From the NCBI RefSeq assembly GCF_002234675.1, contig NC_019864.2:21578582-21642581 (forward strand): a DNA stretch of 64,000 nucleotides, read 5' to 3'. Source of the DNA: Oryzias latipes (lineage: Eukaryota > Chordata > Actinopteri > Beloniformes > Adrianichthyidae). Positions 1 to 12,600 of the stretch are shown here, one piece after another. The position numbers and the translations under genes were made by a program. Each line of letters begins with the position of its first letter. Position 1 is the stretch's first letter. The notes below the pieces were generated by a model. The model had not been told where the DNA came from. It was given only the letters and a program-made list of their open reading frames with translations, and searched no databases.

Positions 1-202
1 TTTTTATATTTCATGGTAAGACAAATGAGTTTGCACCAAACCCCTTCCTGGAATTGGCCTCTGTTCTGCTCATAAGTAACCAGCTGTCTTTTCACTGTAG
101 CTTTTTAGAGAGCTTAATATTTGCCTCATCTAGAAAAGCCATGTAAAGTTTGTCTTTTTACCCCTCTTCCCTCTTTTTTTTGTATTTTTTCTTAACTGTC
201 AG

Positions 203-1354
203 GAAACCCAGCGCCTGCTTGCAGAGCCTGTTCCAGGCATCAAGGCAGAGCCCGATGAGAGCAATGCCCGCTACTTTCACGTGGTCATTGCTGGACCTCA
301 GGACTCACCTTTTGAAGGAGGGACCTTTAAACTTGAACTGTTCTTACCAGAGGAATACCCCATGGCGGCACCTAAAGTTCGTTTCATGACTAAAATTTAT
401 CATCCCAACGTGGACAAGCTGGGGAGAATATGCCTGGACATTTTGAAAGGTGAGCTAAATCTTGTAACTTTTTTTTTAACCCTGGATTAGTGTTTCATGA
501 TTAGTTTTCTGATCGTTTTTGCAGACAAATGGTCACCAGCTCTGCAAATCCGAACAGTCCTGCTATCAATCCAGGCTTTACTAAGTGCACCCAACCCTGA
601 CGACCCCTTAGCAAATGATGTTGCAGAGAAATGGAAGTCCAATGAAGCTGAAGCCATAGACATAGGTGAGCCTTCTGATGTGACTCAAACTGTTATTTAA
701 GCTTGTTTTTAGCGCAGCACTCAGTTTGTTGCTTGTTTTGGACTATTGTCAATCAGTCACTTGACAGAAAGCGTTTGGTTTGCCAAATCTACATAATTCT
801 TCAATCACAATCACTTTGTTTTCATTCTGCATTACTTCACTTATTTTTCTTCAAAGGTTTGAGAGTTCAAACGAGAAAGAAAAGTGTGAAAATGTCAATG
901 TCTGTCCGAGAAAAGTGTTTACAGTGTAGTGAGGAGTTTTAAAGCCTTGAAACACTTATAATTGTAAACATAAAGTTAACTACTTGGCAGATTTCGCCTA
1001 TCACAGGTTATTTTTAGAAAGTAACTACTGTGATACATAAAGGACCACTGTAGTAATAGAATAATGATTTTATTTTGTTAATATGAATAAGTAAAAGTGT
1101 GACAGATCTGTGTTTTCCCAAAGTTGGCTGAAAGACATTTTAAAGTGCAGATGAAGACCAGCACTATGCTGTGTTTGAGATGTGGTATAACAAGCAGAGT
1201 AAAGACCATTTTTTTGTGATTAATTGTATTTGGGAAATTAATGTGTTTGCCATTACAGTCATAAAAACGTACCCGTGTTTGTATTCACACTGTTGTTGCC
1301 TTCACAGCCAAGACATGGACCAGGCTTTATGCTGGAAACAAAAACGAGGTGTAA
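203..1354 (+). CDS. ube2n: Ubiquitin-conjugating enzyme E2 N (Ubc13), 3' three coding exons
   Basis: E2 enzyme that, with a UBE2V1/UBE2V2 partner, builds K63-linked ubiquitin chains in DNA-damage tolerance and NF-kB signalling (family knowledge). Coding exons 203-449, 525-665 and 1308-1354 have AG acceptors and GT donors and join in phase (247, 141 and 47 bp). The translation begins [20 protein letters not shown], which is exon 2 of the family; the exon for the first ten or so residues lies left of the window, so the gene is partial. Visible hallmarks are the HPN motif ([10 protein letters not shown]) followed closely by the active-site cysteine in RICLDI, and the [15 protein letters not shown] helix. 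The last exon encodes [15 protein letters not shown], giving about 154 residues, two more than the usual 152, with a different C-terminal tip from the mammalian one. Identity is very secure; a-versus-b paralogue cannot be decided. Confidence 0.96.
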
Positions 1355-2470
1355 AGCCGCTCAAGAAGTTGACACAAGTGAACGTCGAGTGTGTGAACAC
1401 GACTCATGTGCTGCCAAGACCTCCTCCTGCTTCACTTGCATTTAAAGGACACGGCCTTTTAATGTGTGCGTGAAAACAACTGCTATACTGAGTGAATCAA
1501 ACGCACACACAAGTAATAAAATGACCTGACTTTGTCCTAACTCTCTACTATTCAATTGCATGGGCAAAGGTTTTAGATCTACTCACTTGGCTTTCTTTGT
1601 CCATGGGGGGGAGGGAGGGAGGGAGGGGGGTGTCTTATGTCCTACATATTTGGGTTGATGTGCTTTTTTTTTTGTCTTTTGGGGTGGGGGGCAGAGCATC
1701 TGACCGAGTGGGGATGAGATTGACTAGGTATTGTCAATATAATGTACTTTTTATGTTTCTTTTAACTTTCTTTTGTTATTTCATTGCTTTCTTTGGTTTA
1801 CTAAAAGCAGCTAACTACTACTAGTCCACTGTATGTAGACTCTCACCCAGATGGCTTTGTCGTGTGCAGCTCACCCAATAGGACACTCGAGCAGTCATCG
1901 CCTTGAAGTCAATTTTTTTGGGGTTCATTCGACTCAAGTTTTAGGACTAAAGCCCAAATGGAGCCTGCCGCTGTCGCCGTTTTTAGTTGCTCTCGGATTA
2001 ACTGCAGGCCGTGTCGTGGGTACAGTGGGAATTAAGGACCTGTTCTTTGTTTTAGCACATACTGTATGTTACTACACTATAGACGCTTTTGTACTTTTCT
2101 TGCTCATGCTCTACTAACTGTTCTTGCTCTTCCCTCCCATATGTCATCTCAGCCATTCTGTCTTGCCTACCCTCAGTGATATTTATTTCACAACTGAGCC
2201 ATCTATTTTTATTTTTTTTTTGTTCTTCGGTGATGTGATTGGAAATTGGGGTTCTAGATTTGAGTAAGAAAGGCTAGATTGTCGGTGGAATAAATTCAGA
2301 TCAGTAAAAGCTTGGACTCTGGACTGCTGAGAATGGTCTGCATTCAGTTCACTGTGTAAATTCATACTATATGTTTCTGAGGAGAAGTTTTCTTGCCTCA
2401 GACTATTATGTAACTGTTCACCTGCATACTTGTATGTTCTGTAAATAAATTCTGTTGATTAATAGCTAGA
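1355..2470 (+). other. ube2n: ube2n 3' untranslated region
   Basis: The sequence after the ube2n stop has no further conserved coding frame and ends near a canonical AATAAA (2444-2449), so it reads as a roughly 1.1-kb 3'UTR. It contains a G-rich tract at 1605-1630 and a second at about 1680-1692. The extent is inferred from the poly(A) signal only. Confidence 0.7.
2444..2449 (+). terminator. ube2n polyadenylation signal
   Basis: AATAAA about 1.1 kb after the stop codon, followed by a T/G-rich stretch; it is the first strong hexamer at the end of the plausible 3'UTR. Confidence 0.6.
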
Positions 2471-3299
2471 TGTGAAGAGGTCTTTATTGACGACATCTCA
2501 TTTGTCAAGAAATGCAGTTTAAAGAGTTTTCAGAACTCAAATTGGATTAAAGTGTTAGTATTGTAATCATTTAAAAGACAAATCACTCGAGCCAACCCAG
2601 CAACTATAGGATGAAGGTGGGGCATAGTTTGAACAGGTCACTGGTCCAGTAGGGGCCACATGCTCACAATGCACACCTAGGGGCAATTTAGAGACTAATT
2701 AACCCATGAAGAATATTTTTGGACTGTGGGAGGAATCTAAAGAAAATCCACACATGCATGAGTAAACTCAAACCCATTATGCTACACCTTGACGTCTATT
2801 GATGCAAACCACATCTGCTCCAAAATTACCTTAATTTAGCGTCTACGTTAAAGCTAAAACATAGGTCACTCTAATTTTCACAGCTGGAAATAAAGGCGTC
2901 ATTTGGTTTTAATCTTTACTATTTAGCTCTGAAATTGCTGTGATTTTTTTATTTTAATGACGTTCCATAAGCTGGTCAATCAGAGGCTGTGCTATACGAA
3001 TCGACCGCTAGAGGGAGACCACGAACCATTTCCGTTTAAAACCCGGCTACAAATATAGTTAAGTGTACTTAAAAGTTTGACATAAAAAATTATGCGAATG
3101 GAAAGTATATAAAACAAAATTCAGTAAAATGTTCTGTGAATACAAAAATGTAACTTTGTGAGCAAAAGTTAAACTATTTAGATAAATATTATTAGGAAAT
3201 AATCGCGGGGAAATTGTATGGTAAAACATAGATTTTTTAAAAAAGATTTAGGGATATTCCGAGTGGTACCTGAAGGCATCAAGAAGTATTCCTCATACT
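2471..3299. other. Intergenic ube2n-nudt4
   Basis: AT-rich DNA with no conserved reading frame. About 2572-2800 is an old interspersed repeat (listed separately); the rest shows nothing recognisable before the CpG-richer nudt4 promoter. Confidence 0.6.
2572..2800 (-). repeat. Decayed teleost interspersed repeat (SINE-like family)
   Basis: Contains phrases shared with a very common fish repeat: a CACCTAGGGGCAATTTAGAG segment, then GGACTGTGGGAGGAA and a CCACACATGCATGAG-like segment. The same family appears in the other orientation near 20735-21250. Boundaries are approximate. Confidence 0.55.
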
Positions 3300-3690
3300 G
3301 GCGTAAGTCTATATGGGAGCAGCGTGTTTACACGAGTCTGAGTGCGGCCGCCGCAGTTGAGAAAGCATTTGAGTTACGGTAACTATGATGAACGGAGAGC
3401 CCCGCGGAAAGGTGGGAGGCAACTTGTTGCGCAGCTTCTGGGTCAGCTGGTTGCGGCTCTCCGACAAGCAGTTGTGAACAGGTCTGTTGGATCGCGCGCG
3501 TGCTGACGAATCATCACGCCTGGGACGATAACAGCCACACATGTAGCCCAACATTGCACCACGGCGCACGGATGAATGAACGGGACTCGGTTTTTGGGCT
3601 AAACTTCTGCTCCACTATTGCGCTCTCCAGCCCCACCCCCTGGCTCTCCCGAGTTCTGTTTAATTTTCTACCGCTCCACGAACAGAACCG
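3300..3690 (+). promoter_or_regulatory. nudt4: nudt4 promoter and 5'UTR, CpG-rich
   Basis: This stretch is visibly richer in CG dinucleotides (GCGGCCGCCGC, CCCCGCGG, GATCGCGCGCG) than the flanking AT-rich DNA and runs directly into the nudt4 start codon, so it is the likely promoter and 5'UTR. No transcription start can be fixed from sequence alone. Confidence 0.55.
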
Positions 3691-6600
3691 ATGATCAAGT
3701 TAAAGCAGAACCAGACCAGGACCTACGACGTGGAGGGGTTCAAGAGAAGAGCGGCGTGTTTGTGCTTCAAAGACGAGACAGAGAACGAGGTGAGGTTGGC
3801 TGGTTTCATTCATGACCTGCCTGGCTCTGTTTTTGACCCAGTCCCATCATGCAAGTTACTAGCAGCCGGACTGGGTGCAAATCCTTGTTTTTTTCTCCAA
3901 ACAAGCCAAGGCGCAATCTATCAGTGAGTCAGGCCCGGATTTAGCCAGTCCCTCTATGGGTGGCAGGTAGAATATCAGGGGGGCAAATTTGGGTGTGTTG
4001 GGAGTTTAGGGTGTGATATCCCTCAGAGCCTCTAAAATGCATAGAAAACCATGAAATCATCGTATCAGATAGACATCACTTCATCCATATATCTATCTTC
4101 CCACACTGGATGAAGCTCATTGCACACCTTAGGAATCGACCTATGTGTCAGCTATGACATACAGGTATATATACTCCTTATTTCTCTGGACAGAAACCAA
4201 ACTGGTTTAATCTCCACTTCTTTCAGTTTCCTCTTGAGGAAACTGTCAACCCTTTAACAAAACAATGCCACACTCTTGACTTGTTAACCACCTACTTGTT
4301 AAGTAATACACATGATCAAAAACAAAAAGATTGGTTTCATAATCCCCTGCTGTCATAGAAACATGTGTCCAATCCCTGCAAAACTATGCTGCTTTCATAA
4401 TTAGTTGCATTTCTTGCCTGCTTTATTCAAACAGGTTTGGGATGCAACTACTCATGTTGACAACCATAATGGGTAATGCCTTCTAATCTGGAAGGGAGAT
4501 GAATTTCAGTGGAGGTTTATAAAAAAAAAAAGTCCTATTTGAAGTGGACACCCTCACCTCCACTAGAGGTGAGGGTGTCAGCCTAATGACAGCAGCCGGC
4601 TTGAGACATGTGACACGAGGACTGCCTGTTACACAGTGTACTAAACCTCAGTGACCCATTGGCTGGAATTTATAGCAACAAGACGCAGTCACTCACTGCT
4701 TCCTGACATACCTGAACCCCAGCTCCTTGTGCGGGGAGCCTCCTCACCCTCCGCAATGCTCATCATCAAGGCCCAACTGCTCCTCTGCATCAGTTATGAC
4801 GTTGTGAGAAGTCTCTCTTGATCATCGTTGTTAACGCGGCAGGAGGGGGAAAGTTTTGCCCATATCTGCTTTTATTGATTGTTTTTGTCTGTCAATCATC
4901 TGGAAGTCAAAGCGGTGAGTCTGTGCAGACAGTTTGCAGAAGCACTGCATGCATACAGACGGGGCAGGGGAGTTCTTGGGTCATCTAGCCAGAAGGGGCC
5001 TATTAAAGACCCACTGCCATCATCTTTGGATCTATTCTAAAAGCATTTCCAGTGATTCTTTTAATTATGATTATGCCGTTTTTAGCCAAAATAAACAAAA
5101 CAACTGTCATTTTCTATGTCATAGTTGCAGAGCGACAGGAAACACCAAAAACACAATTTTCATGGAGGGGGTCTTTAAGGCAGGTAATCTAAAAAAAAAC
5201 AACAAGCAGGAATCACTTCTTTTACAACAAATATTTAATATTTTGCATCTTTAAATGTACATTTATTTCTGATGCCTTATAATGTATGTAAACAATGTGC
5301 CCATGTCAAATATAGTTTTTTCCCTCTAATATCTAAGTTGTTTTATTTGCTATTTTTTTAAAATGTTTTAATCCTAATTTCTACTTTGTTTCGGAAAATG
5401 TAAATACCGGTAACAAAATATACCATCATATTTTAGCATTTAGCCCAAATTTTACATTACCTCTGAAACTTAAACAAGCATTTTTTTTTAGGGTTCCTTG
5501 ATTTTTCTTTGAAGAAAATCCTCCCAATTCCAACCACTGTAGTTTTATGTTGTGCTCTCCTAAGCAAAAAGGCCTTCTTATCTACCAGCAACATGCATGT
5601 CACACATAGAATTCTTCATTTCAGACAGATTTCAGGTTTTTGTTTGTGACCAAAGTCTTTTGATCCCTAATAAAACTTTCTTTTTCATTGATAACATAAG
5701 GTGTTATCACAAGGATGCACCACAAACTACTGCATCCTATAGATGCTGCAAAAGTTTAATAGTTTTACACAAACACATGATAAAAATCAGTCTGTAGAAC
5801 AGGTTGTGTTCTTAGTTTTTTGCAGCTCTGTCTGCTCTGGTGTTGGGTATCTGATGGCATCTCTTCCTGTCACTCAAAAGTTGCCCCGGAGATGTTTGTT
5901 GGACGACCAACGCTGAGGGAGGAAGTCTGTCTGGTTATGAAATAATAAAAGTGTCCGGAGTATCAGTATTCAGACTGAAACTGTGCGTGTGGCTGCCCCT
6001 CACTCTGAAATCCCCAAAGGGTTTGATGTGCGTTGAGCTCCTGATTGTTTTCAAACGGAAAGGCTTCTGCTGATCCAGGGGTTTCAAAAAGCCTGCCGTG
6101 TTTGTGTGTAGTTGTGTGTTGGTTGTGAGATGACAGGGCATTGTTTCTATTGTCCCTATAGTGAAGCGGCTGCCCCACTCGCCACCAGCAGGTTTAAAAT
6201 TGCCGCCTCCTCATTGTTCACCGTGTGGCAATCTGCACTGCATTACTGTTACAGTGTGACTCTGACGGTACAGCTTCAAAACTGTTCTTTGTGCCTTTTT
6301 TTTGTAGTTTTATAACTTGCTAGTTTAATAAAAACCTGACAGCTGCTTTGATCCAGCTGGTCATAATGTTGCTTTTGTGTGTCATCTGAAAAAGCCAACC
6401 TCCCCAGAAAGATGGATGCACCTGAAAATGCTTAGTCTGCAGATAATAAATTGATTGAACAGATCAGTTGGAAGCAATTTTTTAAAGTTGTGTGATCATT
6501 TTTTGACAAAATACTCTTTTTAAATAAAGTTTTAATTGAATTTTGAGTTTCCACATGTTAAAGTACCGTATGTGCATTGATTTTCAAATCAGTTGTGGCT

Positions 6601-9600
6601 ATGAGCGGATGGGAGGGGGTCGTCTGCTGAAGATGACCTGGCTCCTCAGAAAGTGCTCTCACGTGAATGTATTGTGGGTCAGTGTGTGAGGGCCAAGGTG
6701 GGGTTAAAGGTCAAGTAATGGCATCAGAGAGATGTCTGTTCAAAAGCAGCAGATGGGATTCAGTTTTGCTATGGAAAAGCACATCCATTTGCTTCCATTC
6801 CTATTATTATTATTATTATTATTATTATATTTTTGATTTGCCACCACATTTGTCACACTTAAAAGAGCCGCTCTGATGAAAGTGAAGGTATTGGTGTTTA
6901 TAAGATGTTGTTATGGCATGTTTCCCATAAGGGAGGACATTTAGAAAGATTAACTGTGAAATAGCATTCTGATTATTTCTTTATTCAAATTAGTGTGAAT
7001 CAGGAGCAGGCAAAAATAATGCATTTGTGAGGTAGAAGCTAGAATCATTATGCCACCAGCTCCCTGCTCTGCTCCATTCTGATGCATCCACTTGCAGACA
7101 CATAGATCCACGTACATCTTTGTTTTCCTCGTCTGAGCTGGAATCTGGTTCTGAACTGTACGGGTGGATAGCTCCAATACTGCTCGCCATTCTTGTTGCA
7201 CCACTAATGTTAGGTTGATCTTGTGAGAAGCTGTAAGCTAGTGTTAGAGAATGTAAACATAGAGGGGAACGGTCCCATCCACAACTCAGAGGAGACATTT
7301 TAATGAATTCCTGTCGTTCTGCAGAAACTATGAAATAGAAAACTACAGGTTTTTTTAAAAAATTTTGGTTAAAATGGAACGAACATAAAAAAAAAAAAAA
7401 AAAAACACTGCGAATGCTTTTATATTATTTTAAAAGAATATTGGAGTCTTAAATACAAATGGTTTTAATTAGTAGGTTCTACAAAGAGATAAAAAATAAT
7501 TAGCAGCTTTTTTCAGTTAAATATGATTAAAACTATTTAGCCGATAATATTGCCGATGATCTACTTACAGATTTGCAACCTTTTTCATTGGATTTTATTA
7601 GACGTGTCTTTATTTGTTTATATTTGCTCAGTTTGGACCCTACCATTGACCGTTTATGAAAACGGGACTGAGTGTCCCCTTCCTGGTTTTTTAATAAGAT
7701 GTACCCGCTGGCTTAAAGAAGCCTAACTTTCATAGACTTGTATTGAGAAACAAACAGCTAATACTTAGTAGTCATTCTATTTGTCAGAATAACCATTCTT
7801 ACTCAGATACCTTTTTTAAACATGTTACAGCTGAGGCTCGTGCCTCACTGTATCAGACAGCTTCTCTTGAAATGTTTCCTTAATTCAGCCGGTCCGGCAG
7901 TAATCAGTCTTGAGTGTGGGAAGTGAACCTGAACGCAGCTCACCCAACAATGTAGTTAATCACAGTTCATTCATGATTTAGCAAGGAGGACAATTACCAG
8001 TACTTTTCTCATTGGGCCCGGCAGGTTTGGGCTGCTTATAATAGTAATAATAGTTATTTTGAAAAGCTGGCTGCTTTAAAGCGGTAGAGTTTTTCTCATG
8101 TGGAGTAAAAGCGCGACGTGCAGTTGCTCCACATTCATTCGGTTGGACGTCAGGGGGTTGAATGGCTGTGGAAGCTGTTCATGACATCTGAATGCAGAGC
8201 AGCTCTTGTGATTTAAAAGCTGCCAGCTTTGGTGGTGATGGACTCCTTGTCTACACCTAAACTCTGACAGAGGCCGCTCTGCTCCACAGGTGCTGCTGGT
8301 GAGCAGCAGTCGACATCCAGACCAGTGGATTGTTCCGGGAGGAGGAATGGAGCCCGACGAAGAGCCGTGTGGCGCTGCGGTCAGGGAGGTGTACGAAGAG
8401 GTGAGCCTCATTTTTTGTTTGGGGGAAGTTTTAAAGCAACCACTGCCTGTCCTTCTACTTTCCTGTCCTAAATATCACTTCTTGCACGTTTCCTTAATCC
8501 GCATGTCCGTTAGATCAACACTTTCTTCCCTGATTCACCTCATCCATCTTCTCCTCTAGCTCACATCCAGGTAGGAGCCTGGGGGATGGCATTACCATTT
8601 ACATTCAACGTCAAACCTTCAACTTCCAGCGTCCGACTCGTCACCCTATCTGAACATTTTTAGCAAACTTCTCCTTCAGGATCACTCCTACTTTGTTCCT
8701 CTTTCCATCCACGCCGTGATAAAACAGCGTGAACCTCCACCCAGTCGAGAAGCCTCCTCTCTTTCCATCTGGTCTCTTGAGCGCCTGGCATTTCAACCTT
8801 TTTTTCTTTCCATCCCGTCAGCCGACTCTCTAGTTTTCCTTCTCAAAGTCCCCTCATTCAAAGCTCCTACTTTATGATGCCGTGTTCTCACCGGCCTCTG
8901 CAACACGCGTTCAGACAGCCACTTCCAATGAATACTTTGTTAAACGCGCGTCAATGCACGTTTTGAGCCTTCACGTTCATGCGTCACGATGCAAGTTTTT
9001 TATTCTTATTCTCTTCTTTTTTTCTACGCAAGTTTTTAAGTCAGTTTTCAAGCTCTTTGTACAAAACGCAGGGCCAGTTTGTGCCCAAAATTATTTGACA
9101 CCAAATTTTTCAGGTTGTTTTCTTCAACACCTGTCAAATGCCTGGTGTGCAGGTACACACTGGGCATGTGATGCTAGTTTAAGAACGTGCTAAATGCGTG
9201 TTCTTAAACACGTTTGTTTTTTTTAGCAAACAGTGTTCAAACTGGACTGTTGCTACCTACTCCTAGCACATGTAAGCACAGGCTTGGTGTGAAATGTTAA
9301 AGCGGTGCTAATCTTGTAGATCAAAGCTCTTTCTTTAGTAAATGGCGTATGCTTGTATAGCACTTTTCTACCTACCAAAGCGCTTTACAGTCACAGTCCC
9401 ATTCACACACTGATGACTGAGCCGCTGCCGAATACTGGCGCCAACTTTCCACCAGAGGCAAGGTGGGGTTTGCCCAAGGACACTTCAACATATGGGCGGG
9501 CAAGGCGGGAATCCAACCTGCAATCTTCCAATCAGAGTTCAAGGCCTTTCTATTTCTATACATTAAAGACTTAAGTTGTCCTGTCCAGTGTGAACTTAAC

Positions 9601-12600
9601 ATCCTGCTCTTGTCATTCCACATCTTCTTCCAATTTCCATCCTGTAGGTCAACAGGACTGGCTCTTGTTAACCTGGAGCTCCGCCGACCCTGTATGACAG
9701 TTCCGTTTTGTGATTTGCATGATTGATTTTTGCTTTGCTTTTGCGTTGATGCCCTTCCTGACACAACCCTCTGCATCTCCAGCATCCAAAAGCAATAGAT
9801 TGTGCCCCTAATGGTTGCATTAGGAAAGTCACAAAAATAAGATTTAAAATACTGGAACATTTTAACTTCCAAGGTCCATACTGATGTTTCATGTAGGCTT
9901 CATATAATTTATGATGGAATTCTTTTGGAAGAAAGGAAAGCTCACACATCCCTTTCAAGCTAACCTAATTTTTGGATGCTTTTGTTCGAAAACAGCTGAG
10001 GATACCAAGAAAGCACAAACTAATAACTCTAAAAGGTGCCAGTGTCATAAATGCTCCGAGTCTGCAACACATTTGCAGTTTTAAGAGGCAAATCCAGACA
10101 CGTAGAAATATTTGGCAGTGTTGCCTAACTGACTAGATGATTGCTGCTGTGGTTTGGTGCAGTGGATTGCTGCTTGAGGGCCAGAGTGTTTTACAGCAGA
10201 GCGAGCCGTGAACTTCTGCCGCGGCTCGTATGGTGTGCTGACAGACGGTAAATAATGACAGTGACATTTGGGAAGGGTTTCCAGTTACCCACATCCTGCG
10301 GCGCACATCCCTGACATGATGAGCCTGGATATAGACGGACCTCGCAGTCTCTAGAGGAGCAATCAACAGTTTGAACTCTGATTTTATCAGTGTCAACACA
10401 ACAGCAGAACATGTGTTTTTATTTCTTTGGTTTTTGTCAAAGATTTTGGTAGTCTTGTCCAAATTCAAAACGTGAAAAAGTCTCTATTTGTTTAATGTTT
10501 TATGCATATCCTCCATGTTTTACACTGTAAGACAAAAAACTAATAATTAAAATCAAATCATGCCTGAAAAACTAATAAAAGATCAGGAAAGGCTTTCAAA
10601 AATTATGCACATAAAAATAAAAAAACATTCAAATTAGATTGCCTCCTGTAAACAAAAATCTGTTGAAATTTTCAGTTTATCAGGAGCTTCTGGGATTTTT
10701 TCTTTTTAGAAAACTTTATTTAAAACACATTCTTTACAGTTTCCAGGGTAAATTTGTATTATCCTTTCTTCCCTTAAAACTATTTTGGTATTTATTCTCT
10801 TGTTAATGTTGCCTTGTTAAATTTGCAAAGCCTAATATACGCTTTAAAAATCCTCAACGTCATTTCATACATATTGATTTTTGTCATTTTGCACAGGCTG
10901 GTGTAAAGGGGAAACTTGGTAGATTACTTGGCATGTTCGAGGTAGGTTTACCAAACTGTAATGCATCACTGTTTAAGAATAAATATACAATTTAAATGTA
11001 AAACAAAGTTAAATACAGTAGAATTGTGCCTATAATTCATGGTCTTCTGCAGATATGAAAGAACTACTCAATGTTGCTCAACTTTATTTTTTTGTCAACA
11101 AAACTTCATGGTATTAAACTTTTCATCTGAACTCTGCAGCAAAATCAAGACAGAAAGCACAGGACTTATGTTTATACCCTGATCGTGACAGAGACTCTGG
11201 AGGACTGGGAGGACTCTGTCAACATTGGTATGATTTTTGTCCTGCCATTATATTTTTGAATTAAAAGCAATGACTCTTTGCAACAAATGAAAATGTATAT
11301 AATAATTCATTAAGAATACTATTGTGTAAATAAAAACAACTTGTTTCCGTCAAGTAGCCTATAAAACCTATGATCCTTTTGAATTGATGTGTGAAAAAAT
11401 GTTCAGACATAAATCTTTTCAAATTTACTCTGCTGGCTTATAAACAAGTTTATTATCAGGGTTTTTTTTCCTGAAAGATTTAATTGTATACGGTGTTTAC
11501 TTCTATAGTCGCAGTCCCATTCACCCACGCCAACACACATTCACACACTGCAGCTGTAAAAGGGACACACAGGCAAGCAAGGTGGGAACTGAACCTGTGA
11601 TTTTCCTATCAGAGGTCGACCACTCCATCCCAGCACCACAGCCGGCCCCGTCCTCTATGACGTTGCTGTTTTGGTTTCACGTTTAAAATTTCAAACTACA
11701 TGGTTTTCTAAGAGCATTTTATTTTTGTCCTGTAGGAGTATTTCCTTTTGTTAAAACTCATAAAAGTTTAACACCACTAACTAAAGCCATCTGGGTCTTG
11801 TTTGGGTATTAGTGGGTTAAAACTGTACCATGCAGTTCTGCATGAGGCCATTTTGAAAATTTAGCAAGAATTTTTGAAATCAGGATGATGTCAGATGTGG
11901 AACTGAACTTGCTTTATGGAGACTTAAGTACCATGAAATTACATATATTTAGTATCCAACCCTTGAAAATTGTTGCCTGCTTTTATTTTATGTATTCATT
12001 TTGAGAAGGGAAACTAACTTGGGTGTATTTATTACTAACTTTGTCCTTAATTTACAACATCTGCTGACAAAATAGGTTTGAAAACATGTAACTGGTTAAC
12101 TGCTGTGAAACACAAATTTGTTTAATTAAATGAGTAAAAATATGTTTGAAATTAGTTTTTCCCTTATATAATAAGTCTATTAAAGCATAGCTTCATTTAT
12201 TTATAGAATATATAAATGAAAATTTATTTAAAAAAACAACTATTTGAAGTCATCTTTTATTTCCATTTTTTCCTGATTGGGCATGAATTGCTTTTCCAAA
12301 TGTTTTTTATTTTAATTTTTATTCTTTGTGGATCACTAATCCTGCATTTGTTTTTCCTTCTTTTCAAAGTAAGAGCATGTCTTTTAAAATGTGTTTTATT
12401 CTGTTTTAGTCTTTGCAGAAGTACCTTAATGAGCATTTATTCAATGCTTTACCTCAGAGTAGCATTGTTTACTCTCACCTGTTGAGTACTGTTATCTACA
12501 TTTAAACTTCTCTTTTGTCCTTCCACGAGTGCCCTCACAGGCAGGAAGAGGAAGTGGTTTAAGATTGATGAAGCCATCGAAGAGCTGCAGAGCCACAAGC

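Noticed and set aside
3500-3815. Overlapping open frames around nudt4 exon 1
   Set aside because: Only the frame starting at 3691 matches the protein family; the others are shadows in CpG-rich DNA.
6990-7298. Stand-alone small gene for the P2X7-like peptide
   Set aside because: The same peptide recurs in decayed form in other copies of a repeat family, with no splice-compatible continuation.
9372-9872. 166-codon minus-strand open frame as a gene
   Set aside because: It runs through two unrelated interspersed repeats and resembles no known protein.
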